Notes: generated by a model not told the origin, from the sequence alone. 64,000 bases of DNA from Bacillus sp. (in: firmicutes) (GCA_021208645.1 JAJOJL010000050.1:1-64000), one strand, 5' to 3'. Positions 10,350 through 22,599 are shown, numbered from the stretch's first letter. Translations and numbers: made by a program.

Positions 10350-10856
10350 TTAACGGCGACTATTTATTTTTATAATCGTCTCCCGGTTTGGCGGAGGAAA
10401 TCGCTTACTAGGAGACTCTTTCTCTTCAATCATGGAAGTACAGTTAGGACAGCGCAATGCCCTAAGGGGAATATCCACAAAGCAGTATGGGCAATTTTTT
10501 GATTTCGTGGCTTCAACAGGAATTTTCCGAAGCTTGTTCATTTGAATAATGATTAAATAAGCAGCGAAGGCGATAATGATAAAATGCAGAATGGTTTCAA
10601 TGAAATTTCCGTACTTTATCATGACCGCACCTGCCTCTTCCGCCTCCGCGATTGTTCGATAATGCCCTCCTGAAAGATTAATATATAGATTGGTGAAATT
10701 AACTTTCCCTAAGAAAAGTCCTAAAGGAGGCATCATGATGTCCGACACAAACGAGGAAACAATCTTCCCGAAGGCAGCACCAATAATAACGCCAATCCCC
10801 ATGTCCACCACATTTCCCTTAACAGCAAATTCTTTAAATCCTTGGAAAAAACTCAT
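10350..10856 (-). CDS. mscL: Large-conductance mechanosensitive channel with C-terminal zinc-ribbon-like extension
   Basis: N-term FKEFAVKGNVVDMGIGVIIGAAFGKIVSSFVSDIMMPP; C-term CPYC...CPNC. Confidence 0.93.
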   Translation of the reverse strand: MSFFQGFKEFAVKGNVVDMGIGVIIGAAFGKIVSSFVSDIMMPPLGLFLGKVNFTNLYINLSGGHYRTIAEAEEAGAVMIKYGNFIETILHFIIIAFAAYLIIIQMNKLRKIPVEATKSKNCPYCFVDIPLRALRCPNCTSMIEEKESPSKRFPPPNRETIIKINSRR

Positions 10857-10940
10857 ATATGGTTCCTACTCCTTTTTAAGGTTTAGTGTCTCTATTCCAA
10901 AGTATGAGGTTGTCCATTATTTATATGACTGATTGCATAC

Positions 10941-10981
10941 AAAAAACCACTGAAAAAGTTGTTTAAACACTTTCAGTGGCT
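10941..10981 (-). terminator. Terminator of the germination operon
   Basis: Minus strand CCACTGAAAGTG-tttaaacaa-CTTTTTCAGTGGTTTTTT. Confidence 0.75.
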
Positions 10982-11006
10982 TCTACTCCGCACTATATGA
11001 ATGGAT

Positions 11007-12125
11007 CTATCTCAAATTCCCTACCCTTTTTAGTTTTGAAGTTACATCTATATTGATTTCAACGTCAGGGTAAGTTTCTTTCCAATCTAATGCAGTCCAT
11101 TCCCGATAATTCATACTATTCCTAACTTCTCTACCAATTCCTAAAGGGTCTACACCAATTTCTTGAAAGTAATTGATTATACTATTTGCTTCCCCGGTAA
11201 TGTATTCCGAGAGTTTTTCTTCTAAATAATGCTGGTTTTTCTTTTCCATAAGATTTAAATCCCCAGAGTATTCTTCGATGGACATTTCTAACTTCAACTG
11301 GAGATGTACAGTAATGGTACCTGCCTCTCCATGATGAACATCTACTTTTTTTTGATTGTTTATGATTGTAACAGTGAAATACGATGGATACTCGTTTTCA
11401 GATTCTCCACTGTTCCCTTCAGAGGGGAGGTCAACAGAAAATTCTCCCCCCTTAAAATTATCAAGGAATAATAAAAAGATCTTACTGTTACTGGGGTTTA
11501 TTCTTCCTTTATACTTATCCCCATTAAATAATGCTAGTCCGTCTAAAATAATTTCTTTCTTTCCTTTTTTTATCATCGGTGCTACTGGGTCAATTCCGTC
11601 ATCATAATAATCTCGCATAAACAGATGTAACGTTGCATCACTTATATTATAATGATCTATTTCTCTTTGAATCATATATGTTATATAGCGCTCTGTTCTC
11701 GGATGAGCTGGATAGTCAATCGTTAAAAGTTCTTTCGGACTGCCATCAACGATAATCACTTTCACCCCTAACCCAACAAAGGGATCCCTAACTAAAGTGT
11801 CCATCGGTTTTACTAAGCCCTTCTCTGCCATTTCTTTGCTATATAGTACATTCGTGAGTTGCCCATTGACTAGCTTTCTTTCCGTTCTTCGTTCTAAATA
11901 CTGTATTGCATTTCGCGGATTCTTTACAACGACAGAATGCACTTCCCTATCTTTTACTGCTTCAGTTGAAACTTGAGGAACACCAATGGTAACCTCAAAC
12001 TCTCCATCATTTAATTCATATCCGATACTATGAATAAAACCTAATTCTTCAATAATTCGCTCATAGGAACATCCACATACTACTAATGTGATGGATATCA
12101 AAAGAAGATGTAATCTTTTAGCCAT
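11007..12125 (-). CDS. Ger(x)C family spore germination protein (C subunit)
   Basis: Lipobox VVCGCSYERIIEELGFIHSIGYE; DGLALFNGDKYKG; C-term YREWTALDWKETYPDVEINIDVTSKLKRVG. Confidence 0.9.
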   Translation of the reverse strand: MAKRLHLLLISITLVVCGCSYERIIEELGFIHSIGYELNDGEFEVTIGVPQVSTEAVKDREVHSVVVKNPRNAIQYLERRTERKLVNGQLTNVLYSKEMAEKGLVKPMDTLVRDPFVGLGVKVIIVDGSPKELLTIDYPAHPRTERYITYMIQREIDHYNISDATLHLFMRDYYDDGIDPVAPMIKKGKKEIILDGLALFNGDKYKGRINPSNSKIFLLFLDNFKGGEFSVDLPSEGNSGESENEYPSYFTVTIINNQKKVDVHHGEAGTITVHLQLKLEMSIEEYSGDLNLMEKKNQHYLEEKLSEYITGEANSIINYFQEIGVDPLGIGREVRNSMNYREWTALDWKETYPDVEINIDVTSKLKRVGNLR

Positions 12126-13222
12126 TACTAGTCTCCTTTTTTACTTTTTGAGAATTTTGAGAAAGTAGAAGGAAATACAATAACGTCGGTAAGGCGAAAG
12201 CCAAGAATATATCAACGTAATTTAAATATGTATTCCAAAGAGTTATATCACGATTTAAATTCACAAACGAAGCCGTAACATGGGGTATAGCTAAGGTAAG
12301 AAACAACAAAAATGAAGGATTGACTCGCTTAAAAGATTTCTTTTAACATCTCGAATGCTCCCCAGTAATACATCACCTTTGTTACTAGCATCTTTAATAC
12401 AAAAACACTAAAAATAATATTTTCTAACCTCTCAATAATTGGAGTTTCAATAAACTTCATAATACTAATAAGCGGATAGATAATTGCTTTCAATTGATCA
12501 AAACTAAAAAATCCGTACGATACAATACATATTCCAAGGTAGATAAATAATGTAAACGAATGTCCTAAAAAAATACCCTTAAATAATTTCGTTGTCCTTG
12601 TAATATAGGGGAACAGGAGTAGAGTAAACTGATATCCTAGAAATCCAGAGAATATTTCCATACTGCCCTTCACCATCTCGGTGTCCCCCTGTAAAATAAA
12701 AGGAGTGAATCGTGAAAATTTGAATTCAACTAAATGAAAGCCAAGAAGAAAAATAGTCCATACCGTCAAAATAAAAAACATGGACGAAGCGTGGATGATG
12801 CTATGAATTCCTTTTTTTAGTAGTAAGAACGCTAATGTTCCTGTAATCATAAGAAGGAGATTGGATGATACAGTCGTAAAGGCCGTCATTTGGACCATCA
12901 TCATATATTCTTTTCCGATAAAAATGCTTGTGTGTGACCAGACGAGGGCAATAAGAAAGTAAGCAGGGTAAAGGATATACTTTGGAATGGAACTACTTAA
13001 AATTGCAAAGATGGATTGCCCCTCTCCTTTTCGGAAAACTAAAATAATTAGATAAATGTTGGAAAGGGCAAGAAAGTATACAGGAAAAAGAGAAAGCCAT
13101 CCATTGGTACCAAAGTACTCGGCCGTTATTCTAGCTAAAGAAAATAGCGTTACAGCTGATTGAGTCATATAGATGAGGATGGCAATATTAATATAGTGGA
13201 CCTCTTTTTTCATTTCTACCAT
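12118..13222 (-). pseudogene. GerAB-type spore germination permease (B subunit), one frameshift near 12330
   Basis: 12329-13222 carries most TM segments; the C-terminal part continues in another frame (12118-12309). Confidence 0.85.
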
Positions 13223-13236
13223 TCCTTATTCCATAC

Positions 13237-14675
13237 TCATGTCGATTTTTTGTTGGACAATTCCTTAGAAATCATATGCTCCTTATACGGTCCCCTAATA
13301 ACGGTATCTATCCACGCTGTCTTTTTATAAGGAGATATGGGAGCCATGTATGGCTTTTTTAAATTCGACAACCCTGACAAATGTATTACAATCAGTCCGA
13401 TCCCTATCATCATTCCAAAGTTCCCCAATATTCCAGCTAAAAGAATTAGTACAAAACGAGCAAGCCGCAAGGATGTACTCATTATATAGTTAGGAATAAC
13501 AAAGGAAGCCAATGCTGATACGGCCACCACAATTATAAGAATGTTACTTGTTATACCTGCATCAACAGCAGCTTGTCCAATAACAATACCTCCGACAATC
13601 CCAATGGTTTGCCCAACCTTTGTTGGTAACCTAGCACCTGCTTCTCGTAGTAACTCCAGTGTAAATTCCATAAATAATGCTTCGTAAATTGGTGGAAAAG
13701 GTACTTCCATTCTTGAAGTCGCCATGGAAATCAATAAATCCTCCGGTATCATGTCATAATGGTATGTAGCAACTGCAACGTATAAGGGGGTGAAAAATAA
13801 AGTAATAAACAAAGCAAAAAACCGGATAATTCTAATGGAAGATGCAATTACCCATCTTTGGTAATAATCGTCAGGAGAATGAAAGAAATCGAAAAAGCCG
13901 GTTGGTGCACTAAACATATTAGGACTCCCGTCCACCAAACCGACCACTTTCCCTTCCAACAATTTTGAAACGGCAGTATCAGGCCTTTCTCCTGTTTGGA
14001 ATTGGGGAAAAATCGAGTTAGGAGAATCGTCAATCAACTGAACTAGCATATTCGTATCTTGGATACCCACAATTTCTAAATTAGATATCCTATTTTCTAA
14101 CTCTTTTTTTATTTCCAAATCCACTAATTCGTCTACATACAACAAATAAACATCTGTTTTCGTTAATCTCCCTACTTGCATTCTGACAGCTTTTAAATGT
14201 GACGTCTTGAGCCTATTTCTTATTAAGGATATATTGGTTACAGCATTCTCTATAAAGGAATCATGAGGACCATTAATAACTGTTTCTGTTTCACTTCTTT
14301 CCACAGAACGCACCTCAGGTCCTGATACATTCACTACCCAAGTATGTTCATTAAAAAAAAATTGCTGTTTTGCCACTCAATATTTCTTCAATCACTAATT
14401 CCAAATCATTAATCTGTTCAAACGATTTTCTTCGAAACAATCCATTTATTTCTTCTGGATTAACTCTTGTAAGTGGCAAAACGACTTCTCTCTCTAGTTT
14501 TTCCTCACTGACCATATGTTCAAAATACAAGATATCACAATCGATTTCAGGATAACGTTGATGAGTTAATGTCACTGCAGAATTCAAAATTTTTTTATTA
14601 ACGCTTTGTAAACTCGGAATCTCAGGTAAGTGTACTTTTTGAACGGGTAATTTCTAATGAGTTCTCTTTATTCAT
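13237..14675 (-). pseudogene. GerA-type spore germination receptor A subunit, frameshifted at a T9 tract and probably near the N-terminus
   Basis: 14351-14587 (...LSGKTAIFF*) joins 13237-14376 (FFNEHTWVVNVSG...) if T9 (coding strand) becomes T8. Confidence 0.85.
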
Positions 14676-14781
14676 TAATATCCCTTTCAATTTCTGCCAC
14701 ATAACGATACCATTACCCCTTCAAATTGATTTACATATTATCCTTGTAATCCTTAAAATACGTTTTAAAGTAAAATTTTAT

Positions 14782-15621
14782 TCAATTCTCCGCATCAAAA
14801 TTAGTTGGCTTTGTTAGTGGACAACCGGGAAGATTGTAGATTTCTGGTTCAAAGTATGCGAGCTTCCTTAAGAAGTAGCAAGTTTCTGTAAAATGATGTT
14901 CAATAAAACGGAGGGTCAACCGACTTAATACTTCATCTTTCTTAAACCTTTCCCAAACAGTTGTAACAAAAGCATTTAAGGCAACAATACTTTCCGCTAC
15001 CTCCCGAGCGAACAATCGTTGAGCCGGAAAACCTGGGTTGGTAAATCGCAAATAATTACGCATATGATGATTTCTTACCATGTGGCTCTGAAATATCTTA
15101 ATAAACCCATTTGTTTTTTCATGAAGAGGGCCTTCTACAGGATCAAGGTGATTTTGAAGGAGCAAGGCATGACCAAGTTGATCCTCGAGCCATAAATCCA
15201 TTAAATCAACTAAAGGCAACTCTACTGGTTGCTTCCCTTGAATTAAATACTCTAGTAACCTCAAATATTCTTGATTTTCACCTAAAGTGCCGTTGAAGTA
15301 TGTTGGAGTTAACTCAATATTAATTTCATTTAAAATACGTAACTGCTGTATATGGCCCTCAAACTGATAATACCCATGTGCTATCGGATGAACTTCTCTT
15401 GAAAATTCAGTCATCTCTCTTGATGTAGCAGATAATGATGGGCTAATATTACTTAATTTTTGTCTTAGTGCTTTAAAGCTACTCACATACTGTTTGGCAA
15501 TTTCAACATACTCCGTTTCTGTAGGAGATAAATAATCCCTTACAAATATTGCGTGATCTTCTAATACCTCAATCCAAAACTGATGTTCCTCCCACACTGT
15601 AATAAATGGATTTGTGCTCAC
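14782..15621 (-). CDS. DUF2935 family protein (paralog 1)
   Basis: EEHQFWIEVLEDHAIFVRDYLSPTETEYVE; clear paralog of 26271-27080. Confidence 0.85.
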   Translation of the reverse strand: MSTNPFITVWEEHQFWIEVLEDHAIFVRDYLSPTETEYVEIAKQYVSSFKALRQKLSNISPSLSATSREMTEFSREVHPIAHGYYQFEGHIQQLRILNEINIELTPTYFNGTLGENQEYLRLLEYLIQGKQPVELPLVDLMDLWLEDQLGHALLLQNHLDPVEGPLHEKTNGFIKIFQSHMVRNHHMRNYLRFTNPGFPAQRLFAREVAESIVALNAFVTTVWERFKKDEVLSRLTLRFIEHHFTETCYFLRKLAYFEPEIYNLPGCPLTKPTNFDAEN

Positions 15622-15816
15622 TCCATCCCCTCCTTGATTTAATCCCTCTAAACCATTGTATTCGTGTTGAGGAATTTAATAATATATGTTGGCAAATTCT
15701 TTAGTAATCTATTGAGAAAGTACATTCGGTTAAAGCTCTCCGTATAGAAACGGAAGTATTGCCTAAAAATAAGAGGAATATATTGTATTTTTCTGCTTGA
15801 AGGAGGATTATCTCAA

Positions 15817-17388
15817 ATGGATCATAATGTACATAATTACGAAGGCTTACCGAAATATCCCGAGTCCTACTGGCTCGAGTCCACAAAACAGCAAAGCTTC
15901 CCACCTGTAACAGAAGACGCAAAGCATTATGATGTAGTCATTGTCGGAGGAGGTATTACAGGCATCACCACCGGCTATCTTCTTGCTAAAGAAGGAATCA
16001 AAACAGCAATCATTGAAGCAACTAGAATAATGAATGGGACAACTGGCCACACGACTGCAAAAATTACGGCCCAGCATAATCTCATTTACGACGAACTAAT
16101 TCAGCATTTCGGCGAGAGTTTTGCCAAAACGTATTACGAAGCAAATAACAAAGCTCTCGAGTTCATTCGCGCAACCGTAAAAGAGCACAACATCGATTGC
16201 CAGTTTGAGGAGAAGGACGCGGTCCTCTACGGGGCGACAGATAAATCCGTCCGTAAACTGGAAAAGGAATACAAAGCGTATCAAAAGCTAGGTATACCGT
16301 CAGAATTAACGGAGTCTCTTCCCTTTGATGCTGACGTGCAAAAGGCATTGGTCATGAAAAATCAAGCCCAGTTCCATCCAACTCAGTACTTAAGCGCAAT
16401 ACTAGATCAATTCCTAAACAACGGAGGTACTATCTTTGAAGGGACAACGGCCGAGAGTATTGTAACTGAATCCCAGAGCGGGGAAGACCGGCTCATCATC
16501 GATACGCATGATGGTCATACAATTTCTTGTCACAAGGTCCTGTCCTGCTCCCATTTTCCTTTTTATGAGGGAGAAGGCTTTTATTTCATGCGTATGCATC
16601 CAGAACGGTCGTATGTGGTGGCGGCAAAAACGGATATTGAATCCCTCCCTGGCATGTATTTGAGTGTGGACAGCCCAAGTCGTTCGGTGAGAACGGTGAA
16701 AATAAACGGGGAAACCCACCTCCTCCTTGGGGGAGAAGGGCATAAAACGGGGCAAGGGGAGCCAGAAATGAAGCATTACGAAGCTCTCAAATTTTTCGGC
16801 CAAGATGTTTTCCAAGCGACGGAATTCCCTTACCGCTGGTCGGCCCAGGATCTCTATACTCAAGACAACGTCCCTTACATCGGACCCGTGTCTGCTAATG
16901 AAACAAATATCTTTGTGGCGACTGGCTACCGGAAATGGGGAATGACCACGAGTACCGTCGCCGCCCATATTCTAAAAGACTATGTACTAGAAAAAGATAC
17001 ACCAGAAATGGAGGTATTCTCCACAGAGCGGTTCCATGCAGACCCTAGCTTAAAGCATTTCTTCAAGGAAAACTGGAATGTGACGAAACAATTTGTGAAG
17101 GGCAAGCTGGAACTCACCCGTAAAAAGCCGGAAGACATTCAGCCTGGCGAGGGGGATGTGGTCATTATTAACGGTAATCGCTGTGGCGCGTACCGTGAGG
17201 AAGACGGCACCCTCTATTGCGTGGATACGACGTGCAAGCATATGGGCTGTGAAGTGGAATGGAATAGCGGTGACCTTACGTGGGACTGCCCGTGCCACGG
17301 CTCCCGCTATGATTACAAAGGAGAAGTGATGGAAGGTCCTGCAAAGGAAGGACTTCGCAAAGTGGAGCCTGATGAGAAGCTAAGTTAA
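15817..17388 (+). CDS. FAD-dependent oxidoreductase with C-terminal Rieske [2Fe-2S] domain
   Basis: YDVVIVGGGITGITTGYLLAKEG; CKHMGCEVEWN...WDCPCHGSRYD Rieske ligands. Confidence 0.93.
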   Translation: MDHNVHNYEGLPKYPESYWLESTKQQSFPPVTEDAKHYDVVIVGGGITGITTGYLLAKEGIKTAIIEATRIMNGTTGHTTAKITAQHNLIYDELIQHFGESFAKTYYEANNKALEFIRATVKEHNIDCQFEEKDAVLYGATDKSVRKLEKEYKAYQKLGIPSELTESLPFDADVQKALVMKNQAQFHPTQYLSAILDQFLNNGGTIFEGTTAESIVTESQSGEDRLIIDTHDGHTISCHKVLSCSHFPFYEGEGFYFMRMHPERSYVVAAKTDIESLPGMYLSVDSPSRSVRTVKINGETHLLLGGEGHKTGQGEPEMKHYEALKFFGQDVFQATEFPYRWSAQDLYTQDNVPYIGPVSANETNIFVATGYRKWGMTTSTVAAHILKDYVLEKDTPEMEVFSTERFHADPSLKHFFKENWNVTKQFVKGKLELTRKKPEDIQPGEGDVVIINGNRCGAYREEDGTLYCVDTTCKHMGCEVEWNSGDLTWDCPCHGSRYDYKGEVMEGPAKEGLRKVEPDEKLS

Positions 17389-17545
17389 TATAGCACCTCT
17401 CCCCTCCATCAATGATTAGCCTACAACATTTAAGCAGATGCTTTCTCCATGGCATCTGCTTTTATCGTTTATTCATGACCCCATGTCCATGATACAATGA
17501 ATGCAAGACGAGATACAGATTGTGTAGACAGGAGGACAATTATTA

Positions 17546-18715
17546 ATGATTCGGGAAAAAATAACAGCCTTCGTTGAAGAGAATCGGGATGAGTTTTTCC
17601 AAATAAGCCAGTACATAGGCAATAATCCTGAGCTTGGGAACGAGGAATATAAAGCTTGCAAGGCGTTGACAGAAGCGTTAGTGAAACACGGCTTTACAGT
17701 TAAAACAGGAGTTGTGGAGCAGCCGACAGCTTTCGAAGCTTTTTATGACAGTGGGAAGCCAGGCCCTCATATCGGCTATATGTCAGAATACGATGCCCTC
17801 CCTGAGGTGGGACATGCGTGCGGCCATAACCTCATTGGCACGATGGGCATTGCCGCCGGGATTGCCTTAAGTAAAGTGGTGGCAGAAACGGGCGGTGCCG
17901 TTTATGTGTATGGTACCCCTGCGGAGGAAACTCGCGGTGCAAAAGTGACGATGGCCGACGCAGGCGTATTTGACCATTTGGACGTAGCCATCATGGCTCA
18001 CCCAAGCAGTTCTTATGTGAAAAGTGGTTCCTCCCTGGCAATGGATGCGATCCAATTTGAATTCCGCGGAAGATCGTCCCATGCGGCGGCAGCACCAGAA
18101 GAAGGAATCAATGCCCTCGATGCAGTTATTCAAACCTTCAACAGTATTAACGCGTTAAGGCAGCACGTCACTTCAGATGTGCGCATTCACGGAATTATTA
18201 CGGAGGGCGGTAAAGCGGCCAATGTGGTGCCTGATTATGCAGTTGCTCAGTTTTACGTGCGCGCAAAAAAACGGAAGAACTTAAATAAAGTAGTGGAAAA
18301 AGTGGTGGCATGTGCTGAAGGTGCCGCAGTTTCAACAGGGTCGAAGCTGTCCATTTCCAATTACGAATACTCTTACGACGATATGATCACAAACGAAGTC
18401 TTATCTGATATGTTTACGGAAAACTTAGTGGAGTTAGGTGTTAAGCCTGAGGATATTGGTGAAAAAGCAGGTGGCGGATCGTTGGATATGGGAAACGTTA
18501 GTCAACGGGTACCATCCATTCATCCGTATATTAAAATCAGCGAGACACCAATTATCGCTCACACCCATGAATTCCGGGAGGCATCTTTAAGTAAGCGGGG
18601 ATTTGAAGGAATGGTCCTTGCAGCAAAGGTTATGGCCTTAACCGGATATGATGTGTTGACTGCTCCAGAGTTGCTGGAAAAAATTAAAGAAGAGTTTAAT
18701 AACAACAAGTTTTAG
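17546..18715 (+). CDS. M20 family metallopeptidase/amidohydrolase
   Basis: GHACGHNLIGTMGIAAGIAL; PAEETRGAKVTMADAGVF; RGRSSHAAAAPEEGINALDA. Confidence 0.92.
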   Translation: MIREKITAFVEENRDEFFQISQYIGNNPELGNEEYKACKALTEALVKHGFTVKTGVVEQPTAFEAFYDSGKPGPHIGYMSEYDALPEVGHACGHNLIGTMGIAAGIALSKVVAETGGAVYVYGTPAEETRGAKVTMADAGVFDHLDVAIMAHPSSSYVKSGSSLAMDAIQFEFRGRSSHAAAAPEEGINALDAVIQTFNSINALRQHVTSDVRIHGIITEGGKAANVVPDYAVAQFYVRAKKRKNLNKVVEKVVACAEGAAVSTGSKLSISNYEYSYDDMITNEVLSDMFTENLVELGVKPEDIGEKAGGGSLDMGNVSQRVPSIHPYIKISETPIIAHTHEFREASLSKRGFEGMVLAAKVMALTGYDVLTAPELLEKIKEEFNNNKF

Positions 18716-18816
18716 AAAAAAGCTATTTTAACGTTGATTGTTGATTTTCTCTTCAGGAACTCCCTTTCTGCGTACAACGCCTATAAATATGAACAATAGC
18801 CACTAACATAAGCTAG

Positions 18817-18868
18817 AAAAAAGTCTGCCTAAACCAGGGTTAAACCCTAGGGGAGGCAGACTTTTTTT
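18817..18868 (+). terminator. Rho-independent terminator
   Basis: AAAAAAGTCTGCCT...AGGCAGACTTTTTTT. Confidence 0.85.
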
Positions 18869-19147
18869 CTACCATGACCAAAGCATCGTATTCAAGCAAC
18901 TTTACTTGCCATAGCACCTACAACCTTACTTAATAGAAAATATTTTTCACCAAAACTACTTTAACCTTATTCCTTACGTCCCAAGAGTGATTGCGCTTAC
19001 AGTTTTTCCGAAGAGTGACCATATTGCAGAAACCCTTCACACAACAGGCTTTTTTAGGGTTGTAAAAACCATTGGCAAAGACTATAATGTCTTTTATATA
19101 TAAACACATGTGCGCGTAGGATAAACAAAAGAGAGGGAGAGAGTGGA

Positions 19148-20449
19148 ATGGCAGAAAAGGTATCCGTTGGTTTACTTGGCCTTGGGACAGTAGGGAGTGG
19201 CGTGGTCGAAATCATTGACCATCACCAGGATAAACTCATGCATCAAGTTGGTTGCCAAGTGAAAATCACAAAAATATTAGTAAGTGATGTAAACAAAAAG
19301 AGAGATGTATATTTAAACGGGTCTAGGCTGACGACGGACGCCTACGAGATTATTAATGACCCTAATATAGATGTGGTTATTGAAGTAATGGGCGGTGTGG
19401 AAGAAGCACGGGGATATATTCTTGATGCCTTAAAGAACGGAAAGCATGTTGTTACGGCGAACAAAGACCTAATGGCTTTGTATGGAAGCGAGTTGCTGGC
19501 TGCTGCTGTAGAAAATGGCTGTGATTTGTTTTACGAAGCCAGTGTTGCAGGTGGGATTCCTATCTTACGTAGTTTAGTAGAAGGGCTTTCCTCTGATCGT
19601 ATTAAAAAAATGATGGGAATTGTGAACGGAACAACAAATTATATTTTAACGAAAATGTCCCAGGAAGGGCGGGAGTACGAAGAGGTTTTAGCGGAAGCTC
19701 AAGCGCTGGGCTATGCAGAAGCAGATCCTACTTCAGACGTGGAAGGCCTTGATGCTGCAAGAAAAATCGTTATCCTTGGTACACTTGGTTTTTCCATGAA
19801 AATAGATCTTGAGGATGTTCGTGTGGAAGGTATTTCGCAAGTTTCTAAGGAAGACTTGGAATACGGCAAACAGCTTGGCTATGAAATGAAGCTAATTGGC
19901 CTGGCTAATCGCACTGGCGATAAAGTGGAAATTAGCGTTCAGCCAACCTTCGTACCTGTGAGTCACCCCCTTGCGTCCGTCCATAATGAATTTAATGCTG
20001 TTTACGTTTATGGGGAGGCAGTCGGTGAGACCATGTTTTACGGTCCTGGGGCAGGAAAGCTGCCAACTGCCACCGCTGTCGTTTCCGATTTGGTAGAGGT
20101 TGTGAAGAACATGCGCCTAGGTGTCAACGGCAACAGCTTTATTTTGCCACAGTTTGAGAAAAAGTTGAAAACTGCTGACGAGATTACGGCGAAATACTTT
20201 TTGCGAATACACGCAACGGATCAACCTGGCACTTTTGCCGCGTTAACGAAATTGTTTGCGGAGGAGAAGGTGAGTTTAGAAAAGATTTTACAACTCCCTA
20301 TGAAAAATAAAGAGGCAGCAGAGATCATCATCGTTACCCACCAAGCAACGAAGCGTGCCTATGACAATGTGGTTAGTAGATTACGAGATTTAGAAGTGGT
20401 GGATCAATTAGCAAGTAGCTACCGTGTAGAAGGAGAGGATGTTTCATGA
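19148..20449 (+). CDS. hom: Homoserine dehydrogenase with C-terminal ACT domain
   Basis: [30 protein letters not shown]-like C-term; operon with thrC, thrB. Confidence 0.95.
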   Translation: MAEKVSVGLLGLGTVGSGVVEIIDHHQDKLMHQVGCQVKITKILVSDVNKKRDVYLNGSRLTTDAYEIINDPNIDVVIEVMGGVEEARGYILDALKNGKHVVTANKDLMALYGSELLAAAVENGCDLFYEASVAGGIPILRSLVEGLSSDRIKKMMGIVNGTTNYILTKMSQEGREYEEVLAEAQALGYAEADPTSDVEGLDAARKIVILGTLGFSMKIDLEDVRVEGISQVSKEDLEYGKQLGYEMKLIGLANRTGDKVEISVQPTFVPVSHPLASVHNEFNAVYVYGEAVGETMFYGPGAGKLPTATAVVSDLVEVVKNMRLGVNGNSFILPQFEKKLKTADEITAKYFLRIHATDQPGTFAALTKLFAEEKVSLEKILQLPMKNKEAAEIIIVTHQATKRAYDNVVSRLRDLEVVDQLASSYRVEGEDVS

Positions 20450-21510
20450 GATGGCGGGGGTTATTACAGGAGTATAGGGAATTTTTGCCAGTAACGGAGG
20501 CCACTCCCCTCGTTTCCTTACAGGAAGGAAATACGCCACTCGTTTTTTTAGAGAGGCTGTCAGAAGCGTGGGGAATTGAGCTTTATGCTAAATACGATGG
20601 GGCCAACCCGACTGGCTCCTTTAAGGACCGGGGAATGGTGATGGCAGTGGCGAAAGCGAAGGAGGCCGGGAGCGAAGCGATTATGTGTGCCTCCACTGGG
20701 AACACTTCCGCTTCTGCTGCAGCCTACGCTGCTCGTGCAGGCTTGCGGTGTGTCGTCGTTATTCCTGATGGAAAAATCGCAATGGGAAAGTTGGCACAGG
20801 CGGTCATGTACGGGGCAGAAATTTATGCCATAAAAGGGAATTTTGACAATGCTTTGGCGATGGTTCGAAAGTTGAGTGAAGTAGCACCCATTACGCTGGT
20901 GAACTCCGTTAACCCTTTTAGGATCGAAGGGCAAAAAACAGCAGCCTTTGAGGTGTGTGACCAGTTGGGGGGCGTTGCACCGGATGTGTTGGCATTGCCT
21001 GTGGGGAATGCCGGTAACATTACGGCATATTGGAAAGGTTTTAAGGAATATGACGTTGTGAAGGGCTCTGGTCTGCCGGAAATGCGTGGCTTTGAAGCGG
21101 AAGGGGCGGCGGCAATTGTGCGCGGTGCTGTTATTGAGGAGCCGGAAACGGTGGCAACAGCGATCCGGATTGGTAACCCTGCCAGTTGGAAAACTGCTGT
21201 TGCGGCAGCAGATGAATCTGGAGGCATGATCGATGAAGTTAGTGATAAGGAAATTTTAGAAGCTTATAAATTGTTGGCTCGGTCGGAAGGTGTTTTTGCA
21301 GAACCTGCATCATGCGCTTCCATTGCCGGTGTTTACAAACAGGTTTTATCAGGGGAAATCAAAAAAGGTTCCCGGATCGTTGCCGTGTTAACGGGGAATG
21401 GCTTAAAGGATCCAAATTGCGCCATTGACTCGGTTGGCGTGAAGCCGGTGGTACTGCCGAACGAGGAAGAGGCGGTTTTCGATCATATATTGGGGCGTGT
21501 GAAACAATGA
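20446..21510 (+). CDS. thrC: Threonine synthase
   Basis: [26 protein letters not shown]-lysine motif; ATGA overlap with hom. Confidence 0.95.
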   Translation: MRWRGLLQEYREFLPVTEATPLVSLQEGNTPLVFLERLSEAWGIELYAKYDGANPTGSFKDRGMVMAVAKAKEAGSEAIMCASTGNTSASAAAYAARAGLRCVVVIPDGKIAMGKLAQAVMYGAEIYAIKGNFDNALAMVRKLSEVAPITLVNSVNPFRIEGQKTAAFEVCDQLGGVAPDVLALPVGNAGNITAYWKGFKEYDVVKGSGLPEMRGFEAEGAAAIVRGAVIEEPETVATAIRIGNPASWKTAVAAADESGGMIDEVSDKEILEAYKLLARSEGVFAEPASCASIAGVYKQVLSGEIKKGSRIVAVLTGNGLKDPNCAIDSVGVKPVVLPNEEEAVFDHILGRVKQ

Positions 21511-22547
21511 ACCGGGGGCAAGGACGAGGCGTGGCGTTTACAATTACCGTTCCTGGTAGTACAGCCAACTTAGGCCCTGGCTTTGATTCGGTGGGTTTGG
21601 CGGTAGATCGTTATTTAACGTTGCACGTGGAAAGAGCTGATCAGTGGCGATTTATTCCGTTGTCGGCAGGTTTGGCAGGGGTACCGTCTGGGAAGGAAAA
21701 TCTCGTTTATGAGGTGGTGGCGGCTGTTGCTAAGGAGTATGGCGGTGGAGCTTCGTTGCCCCCTTGTGAGGTGCGAATGGAAAGTGAAATTCCCATGTCC
21801 CGTGGCCTCGGCAGTAGCGCCTCTGCCATCGTGGCAGGTGTTGAATTAGCTAACGAGCTGTTAGGTCTGGAATTATCTGCATCGGAAAAAGTGAGGTTTG
21901 CAAGTTTATGGGAGGGCCACCCTGACAATGTGGCTGCCTCTATATATGGTGGGTTGGTCATTGGCAGCCATCGGGAAGATGGAACGGATCTTGTGTTTGG
22001 CGGCTATCCAGAGGTAGAAATGGTGGCGGTGGTGCCTAGGTACGAACTGAAAACCTCCGCTTCAAGGGGGCTCTTGCCTGATCAGATTGGGTTGAAAGAT
22101 GCAGTTCAAGCCAGTAGTGTTAGTAATGTGTTGGTTGCGTCGTTATTGCAAGGTCGTTGGGATATTGTCGGTAAAATGATGAGCCGGGATTTATTTCATC
22201 AACCTTATCGGGTGGGAGTTATTCCAGAGTTGAAGTTGGCGATGGAGATTGTTGAGTTGGTTCGTGGCGAAGGCTGTGGTAAGGCTGGTGTCGATGAGGT
22301 GAGTTCTGCGACAGGGGATTTTGCGGTGAATGCACATCGGGATACACTTCGAGGGCTACCTATTTACGGTGTTGCTTTAAGTGGGGCTGGACCGGTTGTA
22401 ATGTTTTTTGCCCCTACTGGAGAAGGGCAGAAAGTCAAGGAAGCTTTAGAGAGCGTTGGAGTTTATGGTGAACATGACTTGGAGGTTCTAAAGGTAGACA
22501 GAAAAGGGGTTTCGGTAAATTTAATTGTAACTTCGGCGGAAGCTTAA
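21507..22547 (+). CDS. thrB: Homoserine kinase
   Basis: GHMP motif [20 protein letters not shown] overlap with thrC. Confidence 0.95.
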   Translation: MNRGQGRGVAFTITVPGSTANLGPGFDSVGLAVDRYLTLHVERADQWRFIPLSAGLAGVPSGKENLVYEVVAAVAKEYGGGASLPPCEVRMESEIPMSRGLGSSASAIVAGVELANELLGLELSASEKVRFASLWEGHPDNVAASIYGGLVIGSHREDGTDLVFGGYPEVEMVAVVPRYELKTSASRGLLPDQIGLKDAVQASSVSNVLVASLLQGRWDIVGKMMSRDLFHQPYRVGVIPELKLAMEIVELVRGEGCGKAGVDEVSSATGDFAVNAHRDTLRGLPIYGVALSGAGPVVMFFAPTGEGQKVKEALESVGVYGEHDLEVLKVDRKGVSVNLIVTSAEA

Positions 22548-22599
22548 TTACCTTAGGCTTACGCCTTTTTGGTTTTTGTAGGTTTTGTGTTGAGGGAGG

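Noticed and set aside
16414-16968. 184-aa antisense ORF inside the FAD/Rieske oxidoreductase gene
   Set aside because: Fully opposite to a well-supported CDS; composition looks like a shadow ORF.
20560-21227. Antisense ORFs opposite thrC
   Set aside because: Shadow ORFs of a conserved gene; no SD or recognisable domain.
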